DNA of 64,000 nucleotides from Methanococcoides methylutens MM1. GTDB lineage: Archaea; Halobacteriota; Methanosarcinia; Methanosarcinales; Methanosarcinaceae. Each line of letters opens with the position of its first letter. The first letter of the stretch is position 1. The DNA is taken from assembly GCF_000970325.1 (NCBI RefSeq), contig NZ_CP009518.1, positions 1,302,001 to 1,366,000 of the forward strand, in the 5' to 3' direction. Below the pieces are notes generated by a model, which saw only the letters and a list, made by a program, of their open reading frames with translations, was not told where the DNA came from and did no database searches. Positions 46,522 to 55,459 of this stretch are shown here, piece after piece. The position numbers were made by a program, and so were the translations under genes.

Positions 46522-46856
46522 GAACAAGGATGAAAATGATCACAGCCTGCCAATATGAACAGTGATCTCTACGAGGGATCAATCCGATATCAGCAGGATA
46601 TCAACTGGCAGGCTGTGATCTGAGATCATTGAGATGTCCTCATCATCATTGAACTTCTCAAACTTCACAACAAAATCCGAATGTTCATATACCAGGAATC
46701 AGTCCTAACTTGCTGGATAACGATTACAATGTTGATCAGCAATTGATTCTGCTTTTAGTGCTACTGGTAAAATGGCATGTTTCGGCAATATGATATGCTG
46801 TTTTTGAAACTGATTGCACTAAGAATAAAATAAATTCACTATAAAGGAATAAGATC
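46522..46856. other. Intergenic region with inverted repeat between hydantoinase paralogues
   Basis: The 335 bases between paralogues 2 and 3 contain the three-helix structure at 46538-46620; a weaker GATG-TCCT-CATC hairpin follows near 46633-46645. Beyond it the DNA is AT-rich with no gene; a TATA-like stretch around 46822-46835 could be the promoter of paralogue 3. Confidence 0.5.
46538..46620. ncRNA. Candidate three-way-junction RNA or fold-back element
   Basis: A perfect 15-base inverted repeat (46538-46552 with 46606-46620, GATCACAGCCTGCCA and its complement) encloses two further hairpins. The first has 8 pairs (46563-46570 with 46574-46581, triloop ACG, one G-T pair). The second has 6 pairs (46586-46591 with 46597-46602, loop AGCAG). 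Nearly every base of the 83 is thus explained by a three-way junction. It lies 16 bases after the stop of paralogue 2, so it would be in its 3' untranslated region or a separate RNA. A small fold-back mobile element is the other reading. Confidence 0.5.
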
Positions 46857-48788
46857 ATGAAATACAGTCTTGGCATTGATGCAGGAGGAACTTATACCGA
46901 CGCCGTTCTCATAAGCGACGCGGACGGAAAGATCGTTGATTCTACAAAAGCAAGGACAACATACCCGGACCTTTTGATAGGTATACAGAATGCTTTTAAT
47001 GCCCTTGACCAGTCCATTCTCGAAAAGGTAGAACTCGTATCTGTATCCACTACACTTGCAACCAACACTATCCTGGAAAAGACCGGCTACCCTGTGGGAC
47101 TTATCCTTGTCGGCAAGACCGATACACCGAAGAATTCAGCGATCAAGTATTACATTTCAGTAGATGGAGGACATAGTTCCGGAGGCAATGAGACTGCTCC
47201 ACTGGACATCGATTCGGTAAGGGAGTTCGTAGAGGCAGTCAAGAACAAGGTATCAGCATTTGCCGTTTCATCTTATTTCAGCGTCAGGAACCCCGAGCAC
47301 GAACTCAAGGTAAAGGAAGTCATTACAGAACTTACCGGAATGCCGGTTGTCTGCGGACACGAGCTCTCCCAGTCCCTTGGAGCATACGACAGGGGAATTA
47401 CCGCATTCCTGAATGCACAGCTGCTCCCAATAGCCAACCAGTTCATGAATACGGTAGCTTCCGAGGTCAAGCGCCGTGGCATCGATGCAAAGCTGATGAT
47501 GCTCAAATGTGATGGTTCCATCGTGGGAATGCATGAAGCATTGAAACATCCGATCGAATCAATATTTACAGGACCTGCCGCCAGTCTTGTGGGTGCAGCT
47601 TACCTTTCAGATGAACCCAGTTGTGTGGTCATCGATGTGGGCGGCACAAGTACCGATGTATCCCTGACTGTCAACGGACTGCCACAGATATCCGATGTTG
47701 GTGCTATTGTAGGCGGGTGGCAGACCAAAGTGGAAGCCATCAAGATGGAAACATCTGCAATGGGAGGAGACAGCCATGTGTGGGTCATGAACCATGTGAT
47801 CAGCATTGGTCCAAGAAGGGTCGTACCCCTGTCTGTTGCAGCTACAAAGTACCCAAGGATCATAAAGAAACTGAAACAGGGACAGTCAATTTCAAGATTA
47901 AAGCTAGGCGAGAACATCCAGCCGACAAAATTCTTTATCAGAACAGAGCAGAAACCTATCGAACTGACACAAAGGGAAGAGGAACTGCTGAACAGGATCG
48001 GGGACCAACCACTTACTGTCAGTGAAATATACTGGGACAAAAATATAATGCCTTCTCCGATGCTACTTGATAGCCTTATACAAAAGAGGCTTATTCAGGC
48101 CATCGGATTTACACCAACCGATGCATTGCATGTGCTTGGAGATTATGACGAGTGGTCCACAGAAGCCGCAGTTCTTGGTGCTGAACAGTTGTGCATCTTT
48201 GCAGATATGGAAGTAAAGGAGCTATGCAAACTTGTCAAAGAAAAGGTTGCAAAGAACATGGTGCTTAACCTTTTATCCTACCTGATGGAAACCGTAGATA
48301 CAAAAGAGATCGAAAAGGGTCTTGACGGTGATTTCCTTGCAGGTTTCAAGGTCGATGTACCGGTAGTTCTCCTTGGAGGACCTGTCCGTGCATACACTGA
48401 AGAGATCAAGAAATTCGTAAGTGCGAAAATACTTCTTCCGGAATATGCGGAGGTAGGAAATGCTGTCGGCTCCCTTGCAGGAAAAGGTGTGAAAAGGATA
48501 GAGCTCCTTATCAGGGCAACCTTCGGTGAATCAAAGTATAATCTCAAACCAACATCCATAACAGTCTTTGCACCTGATGGAAAACACGAGATGAAAAACT
48601 ACGAGGAAGCAATTGAATTTGCAGAGGAACTTGGTCACAAACTTGTCATGGACTACATGAGGGATGCAGAACTGGACGATGGAAATATCAGCATCGAGAT
48701 GACAAAGAAAGTCATCAACCCGCTGAATACCGGAGTACCTCTGGAAACCAAATATGCATTCATGGGAATTGCGGAACTTAACAAGTAA
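46857..48788 (+). CDS. Hydantoinase/oxoprolinase-family (ASKHA) protein, paralogue 3
   Basis: This 643-residue copy is very similar to paralogue 2: GIDAGGTYTDAVLISDADGK at the start, VIDVGGTSTDVSL in the middle and PVVLLGGPVRAYTEEI towards the end. It has the same METSAMGGDSHVW segment and FTPTDALHVLGDY. The ATG at 46857 has a weak AAGGAA ten bases before. It is followed within 50 bases by shikimate kinase and may share its transcript. Substrate is unknown; ATP-dependent opening of a cyclic amide is the family expectation. Confidence 0.9.
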   Translation: MKYSLGIDAGGTYTDAVLISDADGKIVDSTKARTTYPDLLIGIQNAFNALDQSILEKVELVSVSTTLATNTILEKTGYPVGLILVGKTDTPKNSAIKYYISVDGGHSSGGNETAPLDIDSVREFVEAVKNKVSAFAVSSYFSVRNPEHELKVKEVITELTGMPVVCGHELSQSLGAYDRGITAFLNAQLLPIANQFMNTVASEVKRRGIDAKLMMLKCDGSIVGMHEALKHPIESIFTGPAASLVGAAYLSDEPSCVVIDVGGTSTDVSLTVNGLPQISDVGAIVGGWQTKVEAIKMETSAMGGDSHVWVMNHVISIGPRRVVPLSVAATKYPRIIKKLKQGQSISRLKLGENIQPTKFFIRTEQKPIELTQREEELLNRIGDQPLTVSEIYWDKNIMPSPMLLDSLIQKRLIQAIGFTPTDALHVLGDYDEWSTEAAVLGAEQLCIFADMEVKELCKLVKEKVAKNMVLNLLSYLMETVDTKEIEKGLDGDFLAGFKVDVPVVLLGGPVRAYTEEIKKFVSAKILLPEYAEVGNAVGSLAGKGVKRIELLIRATFGESKYNLKPTSITVFAPDGKHEMKNYEEAIEFAEELGHKLVMDYMRDAELDDGNISIEMTKKVINPLNTGVPLETKYAFMGIAELNK

Positions 48789-48838
48789 GTCATATCCTTA
48801 AATATCAAAATCCCGTATTCTATTTTCGGGAATTTGAT

Positions 48839-49702
48839 ATGACACTCACAGGACATGCCTATGCACTAGGTGCAGGAACCATCATTAATGCAATCGCAAC
48901 ATGGAAAGGAGCCGCTTTCGGCGTCGACCTGAAGACCTTTGCCGATGTTGAACTTACAAAGAGCAGCCCGGCAATAAGCGGCACCATTGAAAATGTTCCA
49001 CAGGGAGATACAACACTGATCGAGAGGTCAGTGGAACTTGTCCTTGAGCATTTTGACATTGAGATGGGAGGCACTGTCCACACCAGCAGTGAAGTACCAT
49101 TGGCAAGCGGCCTCAAAAGCAGTAGTGCAGCTGCCAATGCAACTATCCTTGCAACCCTTGATGCCATTGGCGAGACAATGGAACCCATGGACGCAGTACT
49201 TCTTGGCGTAAGGGCTGCAAAGGATGCAGGAGTTACCATCACAGGTGCCCTTGATGATGCCTGTGCTTCTTTTTTTGGCGGTATCGTAGTAACGGATAAC
49301 AGGAAGAACGAGCTGGTCAAACGCGCAGAGAAAGAGATGGACGTGATCATCTTTGCGCCTGACAGGCAATCTTTCAGTTCACAGACCAACGTGCAGAACT
49401 CTGAGCTAATAGCTCCCTGGGTGGATATGGCATACGAGCTTACACTGGAAGGCGAATATGAAAAAGCCATGACGCTTAATGGTTTCCTCTATTGCGGAGC
49501 ACTTGGATTCAGCACCGACATAATGATGGATGCACTGAGGATCGGGGTGAAAGGCGTTAGCTTATCAGGCACAGGACCCGCTTATTCTGCACTTGTGGAG
49601 AAGGACCTTGCAGAAGAGCTTATAAAAATATGGAAAGAGTGTGGTACGAGCGGAAAAGTCATAAATACCAAGATTAATAATGAAGGTTTAATGAAACCTT
49701 AA
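48839..49702 (+). CDS. aroK: Archaeal shikimate kinase (GHMP family)
   Basis: The 287-residue GHMP-fold shikimate kinase replaces the bacterial P-loop enzyme in archaea. The ATP loop is VPLASGLKSSSAAANA; other marks are GHAYALGAGTIINAIATWKG at the start and SLSGTGPAYSALV near the end. It phosphorylates shikimate on the way to chorismate and is followed by chorismate mutase, 15 bases on, which makes an aromatic amino acid operon with purE attached. Confidence 0.95.
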   Translation: MTLTGHAYALGAGTIINAIATWKGAAFGVDLKTFADVELTKSSPAISGTIENVPQGDTTLIERSVELVLEHFDIEMGGTVHTSSEVPLASGLKSSSAAANATILATLDAIGETMEPMDAVLLGVRAAKDAGVTITGALDDACASFFGGIVVTDNRKNELVKRAEKEMDVIIFAPDRQSFSSQTNVQNSELIAPWVDMAYELTLEGEYEKAMTLNGFLYCGALGFSTDIMMDALRIGVKGVSLSGTGPAYSALVEKDLAEELIKIWKECGTSGKVINTKINNEGLMKP

Positions 49703-49717
49703 TTTACGTGGGTGAAC

Positions 49718-50005
49718 ATGACCGCTATAGATGAAGTTCGCAGTAAGATCGAGAAACTCGATCAGGACATTATAAGCCTGATCGCGGAAAGGACCGATCT
49801 TGCAGAAGAGGTCCTGGAAAGCAAAAAGGAAGAACACCGTTCTATCAATGATGATACACAGAACCAGGTAGTTCTTGACAGGGCAGCCAACATTGCAACC
49901 GAAAAAAACCTTGATTCCGGCGCTGTAAAAGAAATATATGAGATCCTGATCAGGATGAGCATTGAGCGCCAGCATGAACTTAGCGGGGAAGGAAACCTTC
50001 CCTGA
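49718..50005 (+). CDS. Chorismate mutase (AroQ type)
   Basis: The 95-residue all-helical AroQ-type chorismate mutase converts chorismate to prephenate. Typical residues: the N-terminal EVRSKIEKLDQDIISLIAER with the catalytic Arg, the Lys in EEVLESKKE, and the C-terminal IYEILIRMSIERQHEL with the Glu/Gln-Arg-Gln pattern. The ATG at 49718 follows GGTGA; a GTG two codons earlier is less likely. Confidence 0.93.
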   Translation: MTAIDEVRSKIEKLDQDIISLIAERTDLAEEVLESKKEEHRSINDDTQNQVVLDRAANIATEKNLDSGAVKEIYEILIRMSIERQHELSGEGNLP

Positions 50006-50020
50006 ATGGAGAGACAAAAT

Positions 50021-50410
50021 ATGGTAGACATTTCAATACTAATGGGTTCCGAGTCAGACCACGCAATCGCAAACCGTGTTACAAAGGTGCTGGATGATAC
50101 AAAATATTCATATGAGGTTAATGTGATCTCCGCACACAGAGACCCGGAAAAACTTGAGAATCACATCGCTGCCAGTGATGCAAAGGTCTTCGTTGCCATT
50201 GCAGGCCTCTCAGCTGCCCTCCCGGGAGTGATCGCTTCCAAGACAATGAAACCTGTCATAGGTGTGCCTGTCAGTGCAAAGCTTGGCGGACTTGATGCAT
50301 TGCTCTCTGTTGTGCAGATGCCACCGGGAGTGCCTGTTGCCAGCGTTGGTATCGATAACGGTGCAAACGCCGCAAAGCTCGCAATAAGGATACTTGACCT
50401 TATTGAATGA
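50021..50410 (+). CDS. purE: PurE, carboxyaminoimidazole ribonucleotide mutase-type protein
   Basis: This 129-residue PurE acts in purine synthesis on the carboxylation of aminoimidazole ribonucleotide. The substrate loop [12 protein letters not shown], the catalytic His region [11 protein letters not shown], and [25 protein letters not shown] match. GGAGAG stands seven bases before the ATG at 50021. It is the last gene of the aroK operon and is followed by a terminator-like hairpin. Confidence 0.93.
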   Translation: MVDISILMGSESDHAIANRVTKVLDDTKYSYEVNVISAHRDPEKLENHIAASDAKVFVAIAGLSAALPGVIASKTMKPVIGVPVSAKLGGLDALLSVVQMPPGVPVASVGIDNGANAAKLAIRILDLIE

Positions 50411-50797
50411 TAGAGCTGATGAAAAACGATCAAAAAAAAGAAACTTAAATTCCAGTATAAATGGATAATCGGGTAGGTAGGCTACTACCCATCTTTTCTA
50501 TATTTTTAACAAGCTTCACACTTAATTAGTTTTTTTTATCTATTGCTAAAAATCCATAGCAGAATGCAGACTTCATAGCAATCTTAGCATTATGCCTATG
50601 AAGAGATCATCCGATCATAAACAAAAAATACATCTGAAAACATACCGTCTCATACCTTTCAGAAAGGTTTGAAATAGTTAAATATATTTACTTGAATGCC
50701 TCTAGTATAATAATAGCGAAAATTCTCGAAATAATTATGTTCATACATATTTCCTGTAGAAAACTGCATATCATACTGTTTAAAATGTGAGTTAACC
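50411..50797. other. Intergenic region between purE and lonB
   Basis: These 387 bases hold a terminator-like hairpin at 50471-50490 and a second inverted repeat, CTTCATAG (50571-50578) with CTATGAAG (50596-50603). TATA-like stretches around 50680-50715 could serve the lonB promoter. I see no gene. Confidence 0.4.
50471..50500 (+). terminator. Hairpin GGGTAG/CTACCC plus T-rich tail
   Basis: GGGTAG (50471-50476) pairs with CTACCC (50485-50490) and is followed by ATCTTTTCTA, about 60 bases after the purE stop. It fits the end of the aroK-chorismate mutase-purE transcript. Confidence 0.5.
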
Positions 50798-52711
50798 ATG
50801 GACAACGAAATGACTGCTAATGAAGAAGCCGAACTTTTCGGTGAAGATTTTAACACTACAAGTTCAATAGATGTGCCTGAGTTGCTGATAGACCAGGTCA
50901 TCGGGCAGGACCACGCCGTTGAAGTTGTAAAGAAAGCAGCCAGCCAAAGGCGTCATGTAATGATGATAGGTACTCCGGGTACCGGTAAATCAATGCTTGC
51001 AAAGGCAATGGCTGAACTTTTGCCAAAGGAAGAACTTGAGGATATAATGACATATCCGAATCTTGAGGACAATAATAACCCCAAGATCAGGGAAGTTCCT
51101 GCCGGAAAAGGCAGGGAGATCGTACTGGCCCACAAGATGGAATCAAGAAAAAAAGCCCAGTCACGCAACATGCTGATGATGTTCCTGGTCTTTGGTATTG
51201 TGATGTATTCCTTTTACGTCGGCCAATTACTGTGGGGTATCATTGCAGCTATCATGATACTGATGCTGACAAGACAGTTCATGCCAAAAGAAGAGATGAT
51301 GATACCAAAGCTCATCGTTTCAAATTATCAGAAAGAGCACGCACCATACATCGACGCAACAGGAACACACGCTGGTGCACTTCTTGGAGATGTCAGGCAC
51401 GACCCATTCCAGTCAGGCGGACTTGAGACACCTTCCCACGACAGGGTCGAGAGTGGAGACATTCACAAATCACACAAAGGTGTTCTCTTCATTGATGAGA
51501 TCAACACCCTCAAACTTGAATCCCAGCAGAGCCTGCTCACAGCACTGCAGGAGAAAGAATATGCAATTACCGGCCAGTCCGAACGCAGTTCCGGTGCACT
51601 GGTAAAGACAGAGCCTGTACCATGTGATTTCATCATGGTAGCAGCAGGTAACCTGGATGCTATGGAAAAGATGCACCCTGCACTTCGCTCACGTATCAAG
51701 GGCTACGGATATGAGGTCTTCATGCGGGATTCCATGGAAGACACCATTGAAAACAGAAAAACACTGGTTCGCTTCGTAGCACAGGAAGTTGTACGCGACG
51801 GACACATCCCTCCATTCGATAAGGAAGCCGTGAACGAGGTCATAAGGGAAGCAAGAAGAAGAGCAGGCCGTAAAGGTCATCTCACACTTAAGTTCCGTGA
51901 CCTTGGAGGACTTGTAAGGGTTGCAGGTGATATCGCTCACTCCGAAAATGCAGAGGTCACAACTGCAAAGCATGTCCTTGCAGCAAAGAAGATCGCACGT
52001 TCCATTGAACAACAGCTCGCAGACAGCTATCTGGAAAGGCGTAAGGACTACCAGCTCTTTACAAAGATCGGAGCATCTGTAGGAAGGGTCAACGGTCTTG
52101 CGGTCATGGGTGGAGATTCAGGAATTGTGCTTCCGATCATGGCAGAGGTCACACCAACACAATCTGCTGATGAAGGGCACGTTATCGCCACCGGTATGCT
52201 GAAAGATATTGCTAAGGAAGCTGTCCAGAACGTCTCAGCGGTCATCAAGAACGTTACCGGTGAGAACGTGATCAATCACGATATCCATATCCAGTTCGTA
52301 GGTACCTATGAAGGCGTGGAAGGTGACAGTGCATCAATATCAATCGCAACCGCTGTGATATCCGCAATGGAGAACATTCCGATAGACCAGACAGTTGCTA
52401 TGACAGGTTCACTATCTGTAAGAGGAGATGTACTTCCGATCGGAGGTGCCACCTACAAGATAGAGGCTGCAGCACAGGCAGGTATCAAGAAGGTCATCAT
52501 TCCAAAGTCCAACGAAGCTGACGTCCTTATTGAGGAGAACTACAAGGACATGGTCGAGATCATACCGGTTACAACCATTGCCGAAGTTATCGAACACAGC
52601 CTTGTAGGTACTGACAAAGCAGATATTGTCGAAAAGCTGAAGAAACTGACCGAAATGAACGCCATTCCTAAATCCGAAATGGAAGCGCTCACAGGAAGCG
52701 ACAATGTCTGA
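50798..52711 (+). CDS. lonB: LonB, membrane-bound ATP-dependent protease
   Basis: The 637-residue archaeal Lon has an AAA+ domain with Walker A GTPGTGKS (near residue 57) interrupted by a two-helix membrane insert (about 124-160), Walker B VLFIDEIN, and a C-terminal serine-lysine peptidase: Ser in GVEGDSASISIAT (near 510) and Lys in GGATYKIEAA (near 553). It degrades misfolded membrane and soluble proteins. Its stop overlaps the start of tldD by eight bases, so the two are coupled. The ATG has no strong ribosome binding site. Confidence 0.97.
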   Translation: MDNEMTANEEAELFGEDFNTTSSIDVPELLIDQVIGQDHAVEVVKKAASQRRHVMMIGTPGTGKSMLAKAMAELLPKEELEDIMTYPNLEDNNNPKIREVPAGKGREIVLAHKMESRKKAQSRNMLMMFLVFGIVMYSFYVGQLLWGIIAAIMILMLTRQFMPKEEMMIPKLIVSNYQKEHAPYIDATGTHAGALLGDVRHDPFQSGGLETPSHDRVESGDIHKSHKGVLFIDEINTLKLESQQSLLTALQEKEYAITGQSERSSGALVKTEPVPCDFIMVAAGNLDAMEKMHPALRSRIKGYGYEVFMRDSMEDTIENRKTLVRFVAQEVVRDGHIPPFDKEAVNEVIREARRRAGRKGHLTLKFRDLGGLVRVAGDIAHSENAEVTTAKHVLAAKKIARSIEQQLADSYLERRKDYQLFTKIGASVGRVNGLAVMGGDSGIVLPIMAEVTPTQSADEGHVIATGMLKDIAKEAVQNVSAVIKNVTGENVINHDIHIQFVGTYEGVEGDSASISIATAVISAMENIPIDQTVAMTGSLSVRGDVLPIGGATYKIEAAAQAGIKKVIIPKSNEADVLIEENYKDMVEIIPVTTIAEVIEHSLVGTDKADIVEKLKKLTEMNAIPKSEMEALTGSDNV

Positions 52712-54035
52712 AGTTTGTTTTTACGACGTCAGGGTGATCGATGGTACATCCACCTCGATCGTCCTTGACAACGGAAATATTGAAGAGATATCTGTAAACT
52801 ACAGCAGGGGTTGTGGGGCCCGGGCATTATGCGGAGGCTCCTGGGGATTAACCACAGCAGAAGGCAACTTTGACATCAAAGATGCCATCACTTCTGCTTC
52901 AGAGCTTGCAGGGCAGATGGACACAATCTCACCAAAGGAGAAAATTGAGCTCAAATCCATGGAAGCTCCTGTTCTAAAGGACATCCCCGTCGCTGAGATC
53001 GATCCACAGGATATTCCTATTGAAGAGAAGGTCCAGTTGCTGAAGGACATTGACAGCCACGCAAAAGTGGACGGTATAAGCAGCACTTCCGCAGTCTATT
53101 CTGAGACCTCTGTTAAAATGCAATACATCAATTCAGAGGGCATTGATTGCGAATATGACCTCATAAGGACCGGTTTCGCCATCAGTGCAGTAGCAAGTGA
53201 AGGCGGAGTATATCAGGTCGGCAGGGAAAGCCGTTTTGGAGTCTCCGGCTATGAGCTTTTCGAGAAGAACGACGTTTTTGCTCTCGCAGAATCAGCAGGT
53301 AGAACGGCTGTAGAGCTGCTCGGTGCAAAAGCTGCAAAGGGTGGAACACTACCCGTCATACTTGACCCTGAACTTGCAGGCGTATTTGCCCATGAGGCAG
53401 TGGGCCATGCTTCCGAAGCGGACCTTGTCCTTGAGGGAAGTTCCATACTTGCAAACCGCATAGGTGAACAGATTGCATCACCGCTTATCAACATAATAGA
53501 TGACCCCACCTTACATGAATATGGTTACTATCCTTTTGATTCAGAGGGTGTACAGTCATCAAAGACCACGCTCATAAAAGATGGTGTCCTGAACTCATAC
53601 CTGCATTCACGGGAAACAGCAGCAGCCCTTGGAGGAACTCCAGGGAATTGCCGTGCACAGGGATATTCATCACCTATCGTCAGGATGAGCAACACATACA
53701 TCGACAACGGCGATTCTAACTTTGACGAGATGCTCGAGGAAGTAAAGGACGGAATGTATCTTACCGGCTCACGTGGTGGCCAGGTCAATACAGGAGAGGG
53801 AATATTCCAGTTCAATGCCGAGAAAGGCTATCTTGTCGAGAACGGGGAAGTAACAACATTGCTACGTGATGTATCCCTCTCCGGCAAGACACTTGAGATA
53901 CTTAACAATGTAACACTGGTAGGGAACGATCTTAAGATGCATTCGGGAAGATGTGGAAAAGGCGGCCAGCTTGCACCTGTATCGGATGGTTCACCACACA
54001 TCTCCATCTCAAAAGCACTGGTCGGAGGTGCCTGA
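52704..54035 (+). CDS. tldD: TldD metallopeptidase subunit
   Basis: This 443-residue TldD has the zinc motif HEAVGH (near residue 230, HExxxH) and the family segment AVGHASEADLVLEG. TldD forms a heterodimer with TldE that cuts unfolded peptides inside its channel; in bacteria it matures microcin B17 and removes CcdA. The N-terminal 80 residues follow the family less closely (SRGCGARALCGGSWGLTTAEG is present). It starts inside lonB and is followed one base on by tldE. Confidence 0.96.
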   Translation: MSEVCFYDVRVIDGTSTSIVLDNGNIEEISVNYSRGCGARALCGGSWGLTTAEGNFDIKDAITSASELAGQMDTISPKEKIELKSMEAPVLKDIPVAEIDPQDIPIEEKVQLLKDIDSHAKVDGISSTSAVYSETSVKMQYINSEGIDCEYDLIRTGFAISAVASEGGVYQVGRESRFGVSGYELFEKNDVFALAESAGRTAVELLGAKAAKGGTLPVILDPELAGVFAHEAVGHASEADLVLEGSSILANRIGEQIASPLINIIDDPTLHEYGYYPFDSEGVQSSKTTLIKDGVLNSYLHSRETAAALGGTPGNCRAQGYSSPIVRMSNTYIDNGDSNFDEMLEEVKDGMYLTGSRGGQVNTGEGIFQFNAEKGYLVENGEVTTLLRDVSLSGKTLEILNNVTLVGNDLKMHSGRCGKGGQLAPVSDGSPHISISKALVGGA

Positions 54036-54036
54036 T

Positions 54037-55347
54037 ATGTTCGATCTTGCTGAAAAGACACTTAAAATAGCTGAACAACTGGGTGCCGATGAAGCCGAAG
54101 TATTCATCATTCACAACCGTTCCATCACTGCAGACCTGAAAAGGAGAACTATCGAATCAGGTAAAGAAAGGGTCAGTGAAGGAATAGGTATCCGCACTAT
54201 CGTCAATGGTGCAGTCGGTTTTGCAAGCACTAACATGGTGGAGCGCATCGATGATGCTGTAAAAGTAGCCGTATCTTCTGCCAGGATAAGGGAAAGTGAT
54301 CCGGACTGGACAGCCCTGCCCTCAAATTCAAAATATCCTGAAGTATCGGGGACCTTTGACAAAAGAATAGACGAGATTGGGCTTGACGAGTGTATCTCAC
54401 TTACCGGAGAGATGATCAATGGTGCATTGTCCATACCAAACGTCAACACGACCTCAGGAAGCTTCTCTACAACAGTAACCAGACAGATGATAATGAACAC
54501 CAACGGTGTTGAAGTGGTCGATGAAGGCACAGGAGTTTCCGGTTTCGTGGATGTGATCACAACAGAAGGAGACATCTCCACAGCCTATGACTTCGAAGTC
54601 TCACGCTCTCTTGACATTAATACTTTCAATATCGGGAAGAATGCTGCAGAGCTTGCATTAAGATCACAGAACGGCATGTCCATCGAACCGCAAAAGACAA
54701 ATGTGATATTACATCCATTCGCATTCTCAGATATCCTTGGAAATACGTTCGAACCATCCCTGGATGCTGACAATGTACAGAAGGGAAGATCATCACTTAT
54801 AGGGAAGATCGGTGAGAAGATCGCCACATCAGAACTTACAATGATCGACGATGGAACTCTACATGGAGGGATCGAAACCTCTATCTCCGACGAAGAAGGC
54901 ACACCTTCACAGCGAACCACCATTATCGAGAAAGGGGTTTTCAGCTCTTACCTCTATGACAGTTACACTGCAGGAAAGGATAAGACCACAAGCACAGGAA
55001 ATGGAATACGCCACTCCTATGCTTCCACGCCTTCAATAGGCTCACGCAACCTAATTATGGAACATCCGCAAAGCGACATCATTGATGAAACTGAGGAAGG
55101 AGTCTTTATCAATACAGTAATAGGTGCCCATACGGCAAATGCTATTTCCGGAGATTTCTCAGTAGAGGCCAGGAATGCTTTCACAATAAAGGACGGAGAA
55201 ATAGACAAACCGATCAAGTCCCTTATGCTTTCAGGCAATATCTTTGACATGCTCAGCAATATAACAGGAGCTGGAAAAGATATTCGTAAGGTTGGTGGAA
55301 CAGTAACGCCCTCACTGAAGATATCAAACATGAGCATTGTAGGATGA
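54037..55347 (+). CDS. tldE: TldE/PmbA subunit
   Basis: The 436-residue partner of TldD lacks the zinc motif, as expected. Family features: ADEAEVFIIHNRSITADLKR, GIGIRTIVNGAVGFAST, VILHPFAFSDILG and the late GDFSVEARNAFTIKDGE with SGNIFDMLSNI. I start at the ATG at 54037, one base after the tldD stop, because GGAGGTG lies six bases upstream within the end of tldD. The frame is open to 53953, but that would overlap tldD. Confidence 0.95.
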   Translation: MFDLAEKTLKIAEQLGADEAEVFIIHNRSITADLKRRTIESGKERVSEGIGIRTIVNGAVGFASTNMVERIDDAVKVAVSSARIRESDPDWTALPSNSKYPEVSGTFDKRIDEIGLDECISLTGEMINGALSIPNVNTTSGSFSTTVTRQMIMNTNGVEVVDEGTGVSGFVDVITTEGDISTAYDFEVSRSLDINTFNIGKNAAELALRSQNGMSIEPQKTNVILHPFAFSDILGNTFEPSLDADNVQKGRSSLIGKIGEKIATSELTMIDDGTLHGGIETSISDEEGTPSQRTTIIEKGVFSSYLYDSYTAGKDKTTSTGNGIRHSYASTPSIGSRNLIMEHPQSDIIDETEEGVFINTVIGAHTANAISGDFSVEARNAFTIKDGEIDKPIKSLMLSGNIFDMLSNITGAGKDIRKVGGTVTPSLKISNMSIVG

Positions 55348-55459
55348 AGATGTGAATAATTTCGCTATCAAGCATAACCAGATACTATAATAGTAATGAT
55401 TATATATTGTTCATTACAATAATGACTCTGTAGAAGAGACCCTGTTACTAGGTGTTAAT

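Noticed and set aside
48859-49470. 203-codon minus-strand frame inside shikimate kinase
   Set aside because: Shadow of the GHMP kinase gene.
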